Positions 25,065 through 32,935 of a DNA stretch of 64,000 nucleotides are shown piece by piece. The stretch's first letter is position 1, and every line of letters starts with the position of its first letter. The notes under the pieces were generated by a model, which was not told where the DNA came from, ran no database searches, and saw nothing but the letters and a program-made list of their open reading frames with translations. Source of the DNA: SFTJ01 sp051871515 (GTDB lineage Bacteria > Bacteroidota > Bacteroidia > Bacteroidales > Muribaculaceae); the NCBI GenBank assembly GCA_051871515.1, contig JBJECY010000091.1, positions 1 to 64,000 of the forward strand. The letters are read 5' to 3'. Both the position numbers and the translations under genes were made by a program.

Positions 25065-27260
25065 ATGAAACGCTATTTGTTATTAATGGCTACCGCACTG
25101 ACCGTGGCTGTGGTTGCAGGAGCATCGGGCAGCAAGGCTGCTCAAGACCTGTGCCGTCGTATTGTGGGTGCCGAGCATGCCAAGATGTTCAGTTTTGTGC
25201 AGTATGCTGATTCGCTTAACGTTGACCGCTACTGCGTTGAAGCAAGCAAAGGCAAGATAGTCATCAAGGGCAATAATGCCAATTCAATGGCTGTGGGTCT
25301 TAACCAGTATCTTGTGAATGTGTGCCACACGAGTGTCACTTGGTGGGCTAACGACAAGGTGCAGCTGCCTAATGAACTGCCGCTTCCCAAGCAGCCCATT
25401 TGTGGCAAAGCCGCTTGCCCAAATCGCTTTTTCTTGAACTATTGCACCTTTGGCTATACCATGCCTTATTGGAAGTGGGACAACTGGGAACGCCTGATTG
25501 ACTGGATGGCACTCAATGGCATCAATATGCCGCTTGCCATCACCGGACAAGAAAGCATCTGGCTAAAGGTGTGGAAGAAATTAGGACTCAAAGAAGATGA
25601 TATAAAGAGCTATTTCACCGGACCGGCTCACTTGGCTTGGCACAGAATGTCGAATATCGACGCTTTTCAAGGGCCGTTGCCCGATAGTTGGTTGCGTGAC
25701 CAGGAGTTGCTGCAAAAAAAGATTGTGGCACGTGAACGTGAGCTTTCAATGACGCCCATTCTGCCCGGCTTTGCAGGCCATGTGCCCGGCAAGCTACGCG
25801 AGATATACCCCGATGCTAAAATCACCATGCTGTCAAACTGGTGCGGTTTTGAGAACCGTTGCCGCAGCTTTTTCCTTGACCCCGAAGAACCGCTCTATGC
25901 CCAGATACAGAAACTATTCATCACCGAGCAAACCAAAGCATACGGCACCAACCACATTTATGGCGTTGACCCATTCAACGAACTCGATTCGCCCGACTGG
26001 AGCGAGGCTTATCTTGCCAAGGTGTCGCGCATGATTTATCAATCGCTGTTGCAAGCCGACGACCAAGCCCAATGGCTGCAAATGACGTGGACATTCTATA
26101 ACGACGGACGTTGGACCAAGCCGCGCGTTAAGGCATTTCTTGACGCCGTGCCTAAAGATAAACTCATCAACCTCGACTATTATTGCGACTACAAAGAGTT
26201 GTGGCCCGACCTTGACCGCTACTTCGGCGGCCGCTATATTTGGTGCTATTTGGGCAACTTTGGCGGCAACACCATGACCGAGGGCGACATTGCCGGCGTT
26301 GAAAAGAAGCTCAACCGCGTGATGGCTGAGGGCGGCAGCAATTTTGATGGCGTTGGCGCCACCCTTGAGGGCTTTGACACCAACGAACAGATGTATGAAT
26401 ATGTGTTCCAAAAGGTTTGGAATCAGCAGCTCACCGGAGCACAATGGTTTGAGCTGTGGGCACGTATGCATGGTGGCGATGCCGATGAGCACATCATCAA
26501 TGCATGGCGCATATTGGGCGAGAAAGTGTATGTGCGCGCTGCCGGTTGCGGCAAGTGTACGCTCATCAGTGCGCGCCCGGCGCTTGTTGGCGTGGGCGGC
26601 AACTACACAAGCTCGCAAATCCATTATCCCGAGATTGAGATATGGAACGTGTGGAACGAGCTTTTGCAAGCCAAAGACGTTGACAACGATGGCTATCGCT
26701 ATGACGTGGTGAACATTGGCCGTCAAGCCCTGGGCAACCTGTTCTCGCACTTCCGCCGTCAGTTCACCATCAGTTACACCATTGGCGACAAGGCTCAGGC
26801 TCAGGTGTGGGCACAACGCATGGATGAATTGATTGCTGACTACAACCGATTGATTTCGTGTGAGAAGCACCTTTCAATGGGCGCTTGGATTGAAGAGGCC
26901 CGCTCGCTGGGCTACACCGAGGCCGAAAAGGACTATTATGAACTCAATGCACGCACTCTGCTCACCACATGGGGGCACAAGGGTGGGGTGCTTGTTGACT
27001 ATGCCAGCCGCGGATGGAGCGGACTCACCGATACCTATTGCCGCGTGCGTTGGCAACGCTTCACTCAGGCTGTGATTGACGCAATGGACAAGGGCGTGAA
27101 ATTTAGTCAAGAGGAATTTTGCAAGGAGATTGAGGAATTTGAGTATCAATGGACCTTTGGCAAAGAAAAATACCCGATTGTATCGGGCGAAAACGCTGTT
27201 GACGTGGCTCGTGAATTGGCACAAAAATATGCGTCGTATTCGTGTATGTGCACATTGTGA
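25065..27260 (+). CDS. Exported alpha-N-acetylglucosaminidase (GH89, NAGLU-like)
   Basis: The 731-residue enzyme has a signal peptide ending near GASG (residues 1-22). It follows the GH89 layout: an N-terminal alpha/beta domain, the TIM-barrel catalytic domain beginning with the RFFLNYCTFGYTMPYWKWD block, and an alpha-helical C-terminal domain. Blocks expected to carry the two catalytic glutamates are GVDPFNELDSP and GATLEGFDTNEQMYEYVF. The family removes terminal alpha-linked GlcNAc, for example from mucin O-glycans or heparan sulfate. That suits a gut commensal, but the natural substrate here is inferred. There is no SusC/SusD pair or sulfatase in the window. Confidence 0.94.
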   Translation: MKRYLLLMATALTVAVVAGASGSKAAQDLCRRIVGAEHAKMFSFVQYADSLNVDRYCVEASKGKIVIKGNNANSMAVGLNQYLVNVCHTSVTWWANDKVQLPNELPLPKQPICGKAACPNRFFLNYCTFGYTMPYWKWDNWERLIDWMALNGINMPLAITGQESIWLKVWKKLGLKEDDIKSYFTGPAHLAWHRMSNIDAFQGPLPDSWLRDQELLQKKIVARERELSMTPILPGFAGHVPGKLREIYPDAKITMLSNWCGFENRCRSFFLDPEEPLYAQIQKLFITEQTKAYGTNHIYGVDPFNELDSPDWSEAYLAKVSRMIYQSLLQADDQAQWLQMTWTFYNDGRWTKPRVKAFLDAVPKDKLINLDYYCDYKELWPDLDRYFGGRYIWCYLGNFGGNTMTEGDIAGVEKKLNRVMAEGGSNFDGVGATLEGFDTNEQMYEYVFQKVWNQQLTGAQWFELWARMHGGDADEHIINAWRILGEKVYVRAAGCGKCTLISARPALVGVGGNYTSSQIHYPEIEIWNVWNELLQAKDVDNDGYRYDVVNIGRQALGNLFSHFRRQFTISYTIGDKAQAQVWAQRMDELIADYNRLISCEKHLSMGAWIEEARSLGYTEAEKDYYELNARTLLTTWGHKGGVLVDYASRGWSGLTDTYCRVRWQRFTQAVIDAMDKGVKFSQEEFCKEIEEFEYQWTFGKEKYPIVSGENAVDVARELAQKYASYSCMCTL

Positions 27261-27376
27261 AAATGACCATTGTGACGGGTGATGTGACAGCGTTGCATCA
27301 CTCTGAAGAAATAGAAAATGCACCTGCTGGCATCATTCCGGTGGGTGTATTTTTTGCAATGATGAAAATTTATTGT

Positions 27377-27384
27377 TAATTTTG
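27377..27384 (+). promoter_or_regulatory. -7 promoter element for the small exported gene at 27445
   Basis: TAATTTTGTG matches TAnnTTTG, 60 bases before the chosen ATG. Confidence 0.5.
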
Positions 27385-27444
27385 TGAACAAATAAGCAGC
27401 TTAGGCTGTTATTGAATTACTACAACTTCTATGAGAGAATAACT

Positions 27445-27870
27445 ATGAGGAGGACATTGTGCGTACTCTTGTTTGTGCTATTGATGCACGTGTGTGGTTA
27501 TGAATGGCAGTGCAGTGCTGCCGAGCCATGCAAGGCAGTGGCATGCGCCGTTGCCAATGTGCACACGCGCGCACACGCGAGCGACTTTGGCGGCACCTTG
27601 CGCGGTTGCAGTCAAGACGTGACAATGATGTGCGAAGCCTCATCGCTCACACTGCCTGTGTCGGTGCGTGTGTGTCACACCCGTCCGGTGCGTTTGTTGC
27701 CGGTGCGTTGTCACACTTGGCGAGGCGGCAGCGTAGCGAGCCAAAACCATTCTCTCAAACGCCAAGCTGTGCAGCCCACCGCCACTGAGCCGAGCTCGGC
27801 ATCAATCGTATTCCCGTTGTGCATCCTTGCCAACGACCGCATTGTGGCGCTAAGACGCATTGTGCGTTGA
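27445..27870 (+). CDS. Small protein of unknown function with N-terminal signal sequence
   Basis: The product has 141 residues from the ATG at 27445, which starts a hydrophobic segment (MRRTLCVLLFVLLMHVCG). The in-frame ATG at 27412 would bury it, so I prefer 27445. The middle is rich in Cys, His and Ala and looks poorly ordered. The C-terminal RPVRLLP block and final VALRRIVR resemble the ends of a class of short Bacteroidales proteins of unknown function. A promoter element precedes it and a terminator hairpin follows, which supports a real gene. No function can be given. Confidence 0.6.
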   Translation: MRRTLCVLLFVLLMHVCGYEWQCSAAEPCKAVACAVANVHTRAHASDFGGTLRGCSQDVTMMCEASSLTLPVSVRVCHTRPVRLLPVRCHTWRGGSVASQNHSLKRQAVQPTATEPSSASIVFPLCILANDRIVALRRIVR

Positions 27871-27878
27871 TTTGTCAT

Positions 27879-27899
27879 AGGTTAGAGTGACCTTTTTTT
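27879..27899 (+). terminator. Terminator after the small exported gene
   Basis: AGGTT pairs with GACCT (one G-U pair, AGAGT loop) and is followed by seven T residues. The stem is short. Confidence 0.6.
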
Positions 27900-28065
27900 G
27901 ATTCACTTATTATCCCCAGCCCCTATCTTGGGAACGTGCTAAGCCTTGCAGCGGCATGCGCGTGGCATTTTGCCATGCCATGATGCAACCGGCTTTCACT
28001 TCCTCACTCCACTCAATCCAAATCATTTAATATAAAAACTACAATCAAAAAAACATTATTATCCT

Positions 28066-28461
28066 ATGGCAAATATCATGCGATTGGCTATGACAGAAGC
28101 TGTTGTAGCTAACAAAAATATAGACGTGAAGAATAAATTTTTTGGCATTATCAAGCGTGCGTTTTACACGCCAACGCTGAGCCCAATAGATGTTCGAGTT
28201 AAGGACCTTGACACCGAGACCGGCAACCGGGTGAAGCGTTTGCTTGATTGCGCCGATGAGCTGTTGCCCTCGGTGTTGCGCAGTGTTGGCATAGTCAACG
28301 AGTCGATGGTGGGCAATATGAGGCTTGAGACTTGCGTGTCGCGCGACGGCAACTTTGCTGCGTATCAGTTGTTTAAGTTTATTGATATAGACTATCGGCC
28401 CATCACACAGGTGAGGGTTTATGAGGGCCCGGCAGCCGAGATGGTTTCAAAGGTCCTATGA
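28066..28461 (+). CDS. Hypothetical protein, 131 residues
   Basis: I do not recognise this family. The protein lacks a signal peptide or membrane segment and has mixed charge, with a Lys-rich N-terminal region (NKNIDVKNKFFGIIKRAF) and likely helices at residues 50-75 (NRVKRLLDCADELLPSVLRSVG). The codon use and the A-rich start region look like real neighbouring genes. The 5' gap of 165 bases holds inverted repeats such as GGCATG with CATGCC near 27954-27990. No clear promoter was found. Confidence 0.65.
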   Translation: MANIMRLAMTEAVVANKNIDVKNKFFGIIKRAFYTPTLSPIDVRVKDLDTETGNRVKRLLDCADELLPSVLRSVGIVNESMVGNMRLETCVSRDGNFAAYQLFKFIDIDYRPITQVRVYEGPAAEMVSKVL

Positions 28462-28592
28462 TTATGCAGTGTGCTCATCTTGCGCCAAGGGCTTTGCGGT
28501 TGCTGCATGTGAAATGTAAAGAGGCCGCAAGCACCTTGGTTGCAGGGTGTGTGCTCAGTGCTCCTTTTTAATTGGACTTTGTGGGGGCACTG

Positions 28593-28632
28593 AAAAAAAA
28601 AGTGTGTCGAAACAAATGTTTCGGCACACTTT
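28593..28632 (-). terminator. Intrinsic terminator of the winged-helix gene
   Basis: A 15-bp stem with one G-U pair (arms at 28599-28613 and 28618-28632) is followed on the minus strand by six further T residues. It lies 85 bases after the stop of the gene at 28718. Confidence 0.82.
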
Positions 28633-28717
28633 CAATAATATTAAGTGTCAATTGTAAGCTTGATGCTAATGCATTGAGTGATTTTGTTGTGGCAAAATGA
28701 TTGCCATCAACGGGCAA

Positions 28718-28927
28718 TTAGCCAACCAGAGCTACAGTGACGTCAGTTTCAGTTTCAGCGATTGTAACTTTGCCTTCACGGCCAAGCCAACCAAGAGCAG
28801 CATAAATCTCTTTCTCTTTGAGCTTAGTAGCTTTCTTAAGAGCTTTCATTGTGAGAGTTGCTTCGTCAGCAGAATTCAAGGCGGTCCAAACGGCACCTGC
28901 CCATGTTCCGATAGTTTCTAAATTCAT
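28718..28927 (-). CDS. Small winged helix-turn-helix protein (DUF2582 type)
   Basis: The 69-residue protein has the winged-helix layout of the DUF2582 family: MKALKKATKLKEKEIYAALGWLGREGKVTIAE forms the helix-turn-helix and the start of the wing. Such proteins are common as single small genes in Bacteroidales and probably bind nucleic acid, but targets are unknown. The gene has a full consensus promoter at 29003-29034, a leader of about 70 bases and a very strong terminator, suggesting high independent expression. It is too small for an effector domain. Confidence 0.85.
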   Translation of the reverse strand: MNLETIGTWAGAVWTALNSADEATLTMKALKKATKLKEKEIYAALGWLGREGKVTIAETETDVTVALVG

Positions 28928-29002
28928 CTTTCGTCTAAATTTTAAATTAATTAAATATCAGCTTAAAACAATCTTTTGTTGTATAATGTTTGATTTCGGG
29001 CG

Positions 29003-29034
29003 CAAAGGTAAGAATAAAATATGGAATATGCAAA
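29003..29034 (-). promoter_or_regulatory. Consensus promoter of the winged-helix gene
   Basis: On the minus strand TTTG (29031-29034) and TACCTTTG (29003-29010) are separated by exactly 20 bases. Confidence 0.75.
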
Positions 29035-29160
29035 TTTTCAGCCAATTGAGTGTGAATTTGGTGCGAAAAACTGCATTTGATACGCTCTTTTGACAACTTG
29101 TAAATGCATATTTTGTGAATAAATGGCGGGTTGTTTGCCTAATTTTTTCATTATTTAATG

Positions 29161-29168
29161 TAACTTTG
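29161..29168 (+). promoter_or_regulatory. -7 promoter element for rsgA
   Basis: TAACTTTG matches TAnnTTTG, 31 bases before the ATG. A TTTG occurs 23 bases upstream (29134-29137), slightly further than the norm. Confidence 0.6.
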
Positions 29169-29199
29169 TTGGCTGTAAACATAGTCAAAACGCAAAAAG

Positions 29200-30141
29200 A
29201 TGGATGGATTGGTAATAAAGAACACCGGCAGCTGGTATGTGGTGCAAACCGCCAATGGCGCTGTGTGCAATTGCAAGATTAAAGGCAATTTCAGGTTGAA
29301 GGGCATCAGGAGCACAAACCCTGTTGCCGTGGGCGACCGCGTGACCATAGGCGACATGGCCGATGGTGATGGGGTGTCGTATATCACCGCCATACATCCG
29401 CGTAGCAACTACATCATCAGACGTGCCTCAAACCTGTCGAAAGAGAGCCATATTTTGGCTGCCAATATTGATATGACTGCGCTTGTGGTCACGCTTGTTA
29501 ACCCGGTCACCAGCACCACCTTTATTGACCGTTTTCTTGCCACAGCCATGGCATATAATGTGCCTGCCATGTTGGTGATTAACAAGGTTGACCTGCTTGG
29601 TGACGACGACGATGCCCAGTTGCTCGATGCCATAAGCTATCTTTATGAGTCGATAGGCTATCAGGTGGCGCGAGTGTCGGCAAAGACCGGCGAGGGCATT
29701 GAGGAACTGTGCCACAGCCTTAAGGACAAGCTCACTTTGTTCTCGGGCAACTCGGGCGTGGGCAAATCAACATTGGTCAATTGCCTCATCCCCGATGCTT
29801 ATGCACGAGTGGGCGATGTGAGCGACAGCCATCACACCGGCATGCACACCACCACTTTCTCTGAAATGTATGATTTGCCCGGCGGTGGACGCATCATTGA
29901 CACTCCGGGAGTGAAAGGCTTTGGCACCATCGACTTTAAGCGAGAAGAAGTGTCGCACTATTTCCCTGAGATATTCAAACTGTCGAGCCAATGCCGCTAC
30001 GGCAACTGCACTCACACTCACGAGCCCGGGTGTGCTGTGCTCGGTGCCGTTGATAATCAGCTGATAAGTCAATCAAGATATGCCAGCTATTTGAGCATTT
30101 TAGACGATAGCCACGACGATAAATATCGCAAGGCATTTTGA
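29200..30141 (+). CDS. rsgA: Ribosome small subunit-dependent GTPase A
   Basis: RsgA is a late 30S assembly GTPase. The 313-residue protein has an N-terminal OB fold, a circularly permuted GTPase domain in the order NKVD (G4), SAKTGEG (G5), GNSGVGKST (G1, near residue 184) and DTPG (G3), and a C-terminal zinc knuckle CRYGNCTHTHEPGC. The reversed motif order is diagnostic of the family. Length is normal. It is a single gene with its own promoter. Confidence 0.96.
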   Translation: MDGLVIKNTGSWYVVQTANGAVCNCKIKGNFRLKGIRSTNPVAVGDRVTIGDMADGDGVSYITAIHPRSNYIIRRASNLSKESHILAANIDMTALVVTLVNPVTSTTFIDRFLATAMAYNVPAMLVINKVDLLGDDDDAQLLDAISYLYESIGYQVARVSAKTGEGIEELCHSLKDKLTLFSGNSGVGKSTLVNCLIPDAYARVGDVSDSHHTGMHTTTFSEMYDLPGGGRIIDTPGVKGFGTIDFKREEVSHYFPEIFKLSSQCRYGNCTHTHEPGCAVLGAVDNQLISQSRYASYLSILDDSHDDKYRKAF

Positions 30142-30246
30142 TGGAAATGGGCATTGAATCGCTGATTTTTGGCGAAATTGAACATTTTTTTGGATTTTAA
30201 GTGATATTTAATTCTCAAAAATAAGGAGATATTGCAAATTTCTTCC

Positions 30247-30254
30247 TAATTTTG
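30247..30254 (+). promoter_or_regulatory. -7 promoter element for the coiled-coil/zapA pair
   Basis: TAATTTTG matches TAnnTTTG, 18 bases before the ATG at 30273. A -33 element is not evident. Confidence 0.5.
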
Positions 30255-30272
30255 TAAAAAATTGAAATCATA

Positions 30273-30566
30273 ATGGCTTCTGATTTGCGAAATATTCTGC
30301 AGCGAGTAGAAAGAAAATGCGAGATATTGGTTGAAAAATATCGAGAAGTTATGTCGGCTAAGGAAGCAGTTGAGGAAGAGAATGAGCGGCAGAAAGCCGA
30401 GATTTTGAAACTGACTGTTGAAAACCAGCGCTTGCGTCAAGAGAACGAGTATTTGCGTGTGGTGAGAAACTTGGCTACAACTCCTGAGGCTATTGAGCAA
30501 GCTAAGGCCAGGATTTCAAAAATGGTGCGGGATATTGATAAATGTATATCTCAATTGACAGATTAA
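30273..30566 (+). CDS. Small coiled-coil protein next to zapA
   Basis: The 97-residue protein is mostly one long coiled coil (about residues 5-70), with heptad-like runs of Leu, Val and Ile and many Glu, Lys and Arg. It resembles the small coiled-coil proteins that precede zapA in Bacteroidales. It ends one base before the zapA start, so the two are translated from one mRNA and may act together at the Z ring; this is an inference from context. No catalytic motif is present. Confidence 0.8.
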   Translation: MASDLRNILQRVERKCEILVEKYREVMSAKEAVEEENERQKAEILKLTVENQRLRQENEYLRVVRNLATTPEAIEQAKARISKMVRDIDKCISQLTD

Positions 30567-30567
30567 T

Positions 30568-30879
30568 ATGCCTGATAAAGAAAAACGAAAAATAAACATA
30601 GCATTATTGGACTTAAAGAATATAGTGCCAATGTTTATTGACCCTGATAAAGAATATATTTATCGGAAAGCTGAGAGTTATGTTAATGGTTTATGGACAA
30701 GCTGGTCTGAGAAGTTTAAGGGCACATTAACGTCGGAAGAGTTGGTAGCCAGAATCGCTTTTCAGTTCGCACGATTGTATGTTGAAGCATCCTTGTCGAA
30801 TGATGAGGTTAAAACATACTTGAATGAATTTGAGAAGACGCTTGATGATATGGTTATCAAGTTAAAAAATAGCGAATAG
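30568..30879 (+). CDS. zapA: Cell division protein ZapA
   Basis: ZapA promotes FtsZ bundling at the division site. The 103-residue product is the normal size. The N-terminal globular part has the strand-loop-helix pattern IALLDLKNIVPMFIDPDKEYIYRKAESYVN, and the C-terminal half is a helix that forms the antiparallel tetramer in this family. The start lies one base after the stop of the coiled-coil gene. Sequence identity to well-studied ZapA is low, as usual for Bacteroidota, so the assignment rests on pattern and context. Confidence 0.82.
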   Translation: MPDKEKRKINIALLDLKNIVPMFIDPDKEYIYRKAESYVNGLWTSWSEKFKGTLTSEELVARIAFQFARLYVEASLSNDEVKTYLNEFEKTLDDMVIKLKNSE

Positions 30880-30899
30880 TATTGACTTTTGATATATAG

Positions 30900-31323
30900 T
30901 TACACACTTTGTGGACGCCAAAAAGCTCAGATGCATGCCAATAAGGGGCATGTGTGGTGCATGGCGATGAGGCTAACCTTGTGAGGTGATGCTTCAGGCT
31001 GAAAAGCTGCCGCAGGTGATGATTGAGACTAACAAAGGCTGAATATTATTTTAGTTTGAAAATATATACAGAGAACAGCGATAATTAACCTGCACTTGCA
31101 AATGCGGTGAAACAAGCGCTCTCTGTCTCTTGCACACTAAGAGGATTTTTCTGAGGAGTGGATGAGAGTTGGTTTGTAGAAAGAACCCATGCGGCACGGG
31201 TGGCTAAGTGTGCTGCAAGCGGTGACAAACCACAAGGCTTCACTCTGGTAGGCATTGAAAAACGTGTGTGAAAAGGAGGCGGAGAAGCGAATATGAAACC
31301 GGCATTTTGAAAGTGCTTTTTTT
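30900..31323 (+). ncRNA. Structured RNA region between zapA and rny (6S RNA by position, identity unproven)
   Basis: The 482-base gap has no reading frame but many paired segments and ends in an intrinsic terminator. Core pairings are 31069-31080 with 31117-31125 (hairpin), 31129-31138 with 31207-31219 (10 bp with a 3-nt bulge) and a hairpin at about 31187-31203. TGGTTTGT at 31170-31177 can also pair with 31225-31232, which would form a pseudoknot. A further hairpin lies near 30924-30974. The 5' end is uncertain: a weak promoter may lie at 30883-30911. In other bacteria ssrS (6S RNA) often follows zapA, so 6S is the first guess. RNase P and tmRNA signature sequences are absent. Confidence 0.55.
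31302..31323 (+). terminator. Intrinsic terminator ending the structured RNA
   Basis: GCATTT pairs with AAGTGC (one G-U pair, TGA loop) and is followed by seven T residues. It lies 39 bases before the rny ATG, so rny needs read-through or its own promoter. Confidence 0.7.
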
Positions 31324-31361
31324 ATTAATTAAAATATAAATTTTTATTTTTACATAAACAG

Positions 31362-32903
31362 ATGGATTATTTAATTACAACAGTTATTGCCGTGGCATGC
31401 TTGCTAATTGGAGCTGTCGTTACGATGGTAATAAACAAGACTATAGCAAAGTCAAGAGCCAATAGCATCATAGAGGAAGCTAAACTTGAGGCTGAAGTGT
31501 TGAAGAAAAACAAGATACTTGAAGCCAAAGAGGAAGGTGTTTCAATAAAAACCGAGGCTGAGAAGATAGCCAATCAACGTTTGTCGAAGGTGCAATCGGT
31601 TGAGGCTAAACTCAAGCAACGCGAGATGCAGCTCAATCAGCAACAATCGGAGTTGCAAAAACGCAAAAACGAAAATGATGCTGTGAAGCAAAACCTTGAG
31701 AAAGAGCAAGCCTATCTTGAAAAACAAAAGCAAGAACTTGCTTCGATGCAGGCCCGCGTAACCGAGACCCTTGAGCACGTGTCGGGACTCTCGGCCGAGG
31801 AAGCCAAGGAAAAACTCATTGAGTCGCTTAAAGACGAGGCAAAAACCGCCGCACAATCTTATATCAACGACATCATGGACGATGCCAAGCTCACTGCCAA
31901 CAAAGAGGCTAAGCGCATTGTGGTGCAAACCATACAACGCACTGCAACAGAAACCGCCATTGAGAATGCAGTGACCGTGTTCCACATTGATAACGACGAG
32001 ATTAAGGGCCGCATCATTGGTCGCGAAGGCCGCAACATTCGTGCCCTTGAGGCTGCCACAGGCATTGAGATAATTGTTGATGACACTCCTGAAGCCATTG
32101 TGCTCTCGGGCTTTGACCCCGTGCGCCGCGAGATTGCTCGCCTGGCTCTGCATCAGTTGGTTGCCGACGGACGTATTCACCCGGCTCGCATTGAGGAAGT
32201 GGTGGCTAAAGTGCGCAAGCAAGTTGAAGACGAAATCATTGAAACAGGTAAGCGAACCACCATTGACTTGGGTATTCACGGTTTGCACCCTGAATTGATA
32301 AGACTGGTGGGTAAGATGAAATATCGTTCGAGCTACGGTCAGAACCTGTTGCAGCACTCGCGTGAAACAGCCAACCTGTGTGCCATTATGGCTGCCGAGT
32401 TGGGCTTGAATCCTAAGAAGGCACGCCGCGCCGGCTTATTGCACGATATAGGCAAGGTGCCCGATGAGGAACCTGAATTGCCACACGCACTGCTGGGTAT
32501 GAAACTTGCTGAGAAATATAAGGAGAAACCCGATATTTGCAATGCCATTGGTGCTCACCACGACGAGGAAGAGGCTAACAGCCTGCTTGCACCAATTGTG
32601 CAAGTGTGCGATGCCATTTCAGGTGCTCGCCCAGGTGCACGCCGCGAAGTGGTTGAGGCTTACATTAAGCGCCTTAACGACTTGGAGAACCTTGCCCTTA
32701 GCTATCCTGGTGTCATCAAGACCTATGCCATTCAGGCAGGTAGAGAATTGCGCGTGATTGTGGGCGCTGACAAGATATCGGATGCCGAAACCGAGAAGCT
32801 CTCAACCGAAATTGCTCGCAAGATACAAGACGAGATGACTTATCCCGGACAGGTGCGCATCACCGTGATTCGCGAAACCCGTGCGGTGAGCTTTGCAAAA
32901 TAA
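31362..32903 (+). CDS. rny: Ribonuclease Y
   Basis: RNase Y is a membrane-anchored endoribonuclease that starts mRNA decay. The 513-residue protein has an N-terminal membrane segment (residues 4-24), a long coiled coil (about 30-150), a KH RNA-binding domain with GRIIGREGRNIRALE near residue 215 and an HD domain with LLHDIGK near residue 359 and an AHHDEEE block. Length and order fit the family. The gene downstream, 32 bases away, encodes a RicT-like protein, the B. subtilis partner of RNase Y. Confidence 0.96.
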   Translation: MDYLITTVIAVACLLIGAVVTMVINKTIAKSRANSIIEEAKLEAEVLKKNKILEAKEEGVSIKTEAEKIANQRLSKVQSVEAKLKQREMQLNQQQSELQKRKNENDAVKQNLEKEQAYLEKQKQELASMQARVTETLEHVSGLSAEEAKEKLIESLKDEAKTAAQSYINDIMDDAKLTANKEAKRIVVQTIQRTATETAIENAVTVFHIDNDEIKGRIIGREGRNIRALEAATGIEIIVDDTPEAIVLSGFDPVRREIARLALHQLVADGRIHPARIEEVVAKVRKQVEDEIIETGKRTTIDLGIHGLHPELIRLVGKMKYRSSYGQNLLQHSRETANLCAIMAAELGLNPKKARRAGLLHDIGKVPDEEPELPHALLGMKLAEKYKEKPDICNAIGAHHDEEEANSLLAPIVQVCDAISGARPGARREVVEAYIKRLNDLENLALSYPGVIKTYAIQAGRELRVIVGADKISDAETEKLSTEIARKIQDEMTYPGQVRITVIRETRAVSFAK

Positions 32904-32935
32904 TAGATGGCATTGATTGCCGATAATCAATTGGG

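Noticed and set aside
27412..27444. Upstream start for the small exported protein
   Set aside because: It would place a polar stretch before the signal sequence; the ATG at 27445 begins it directly.
30900..31323. RNase P RNA or tmRNA in the zapA-rny gap
   Set aside because: The conserved RNase P segment GAGGAAAGTCC and the tRNA-like ends of tmRNA are absent.
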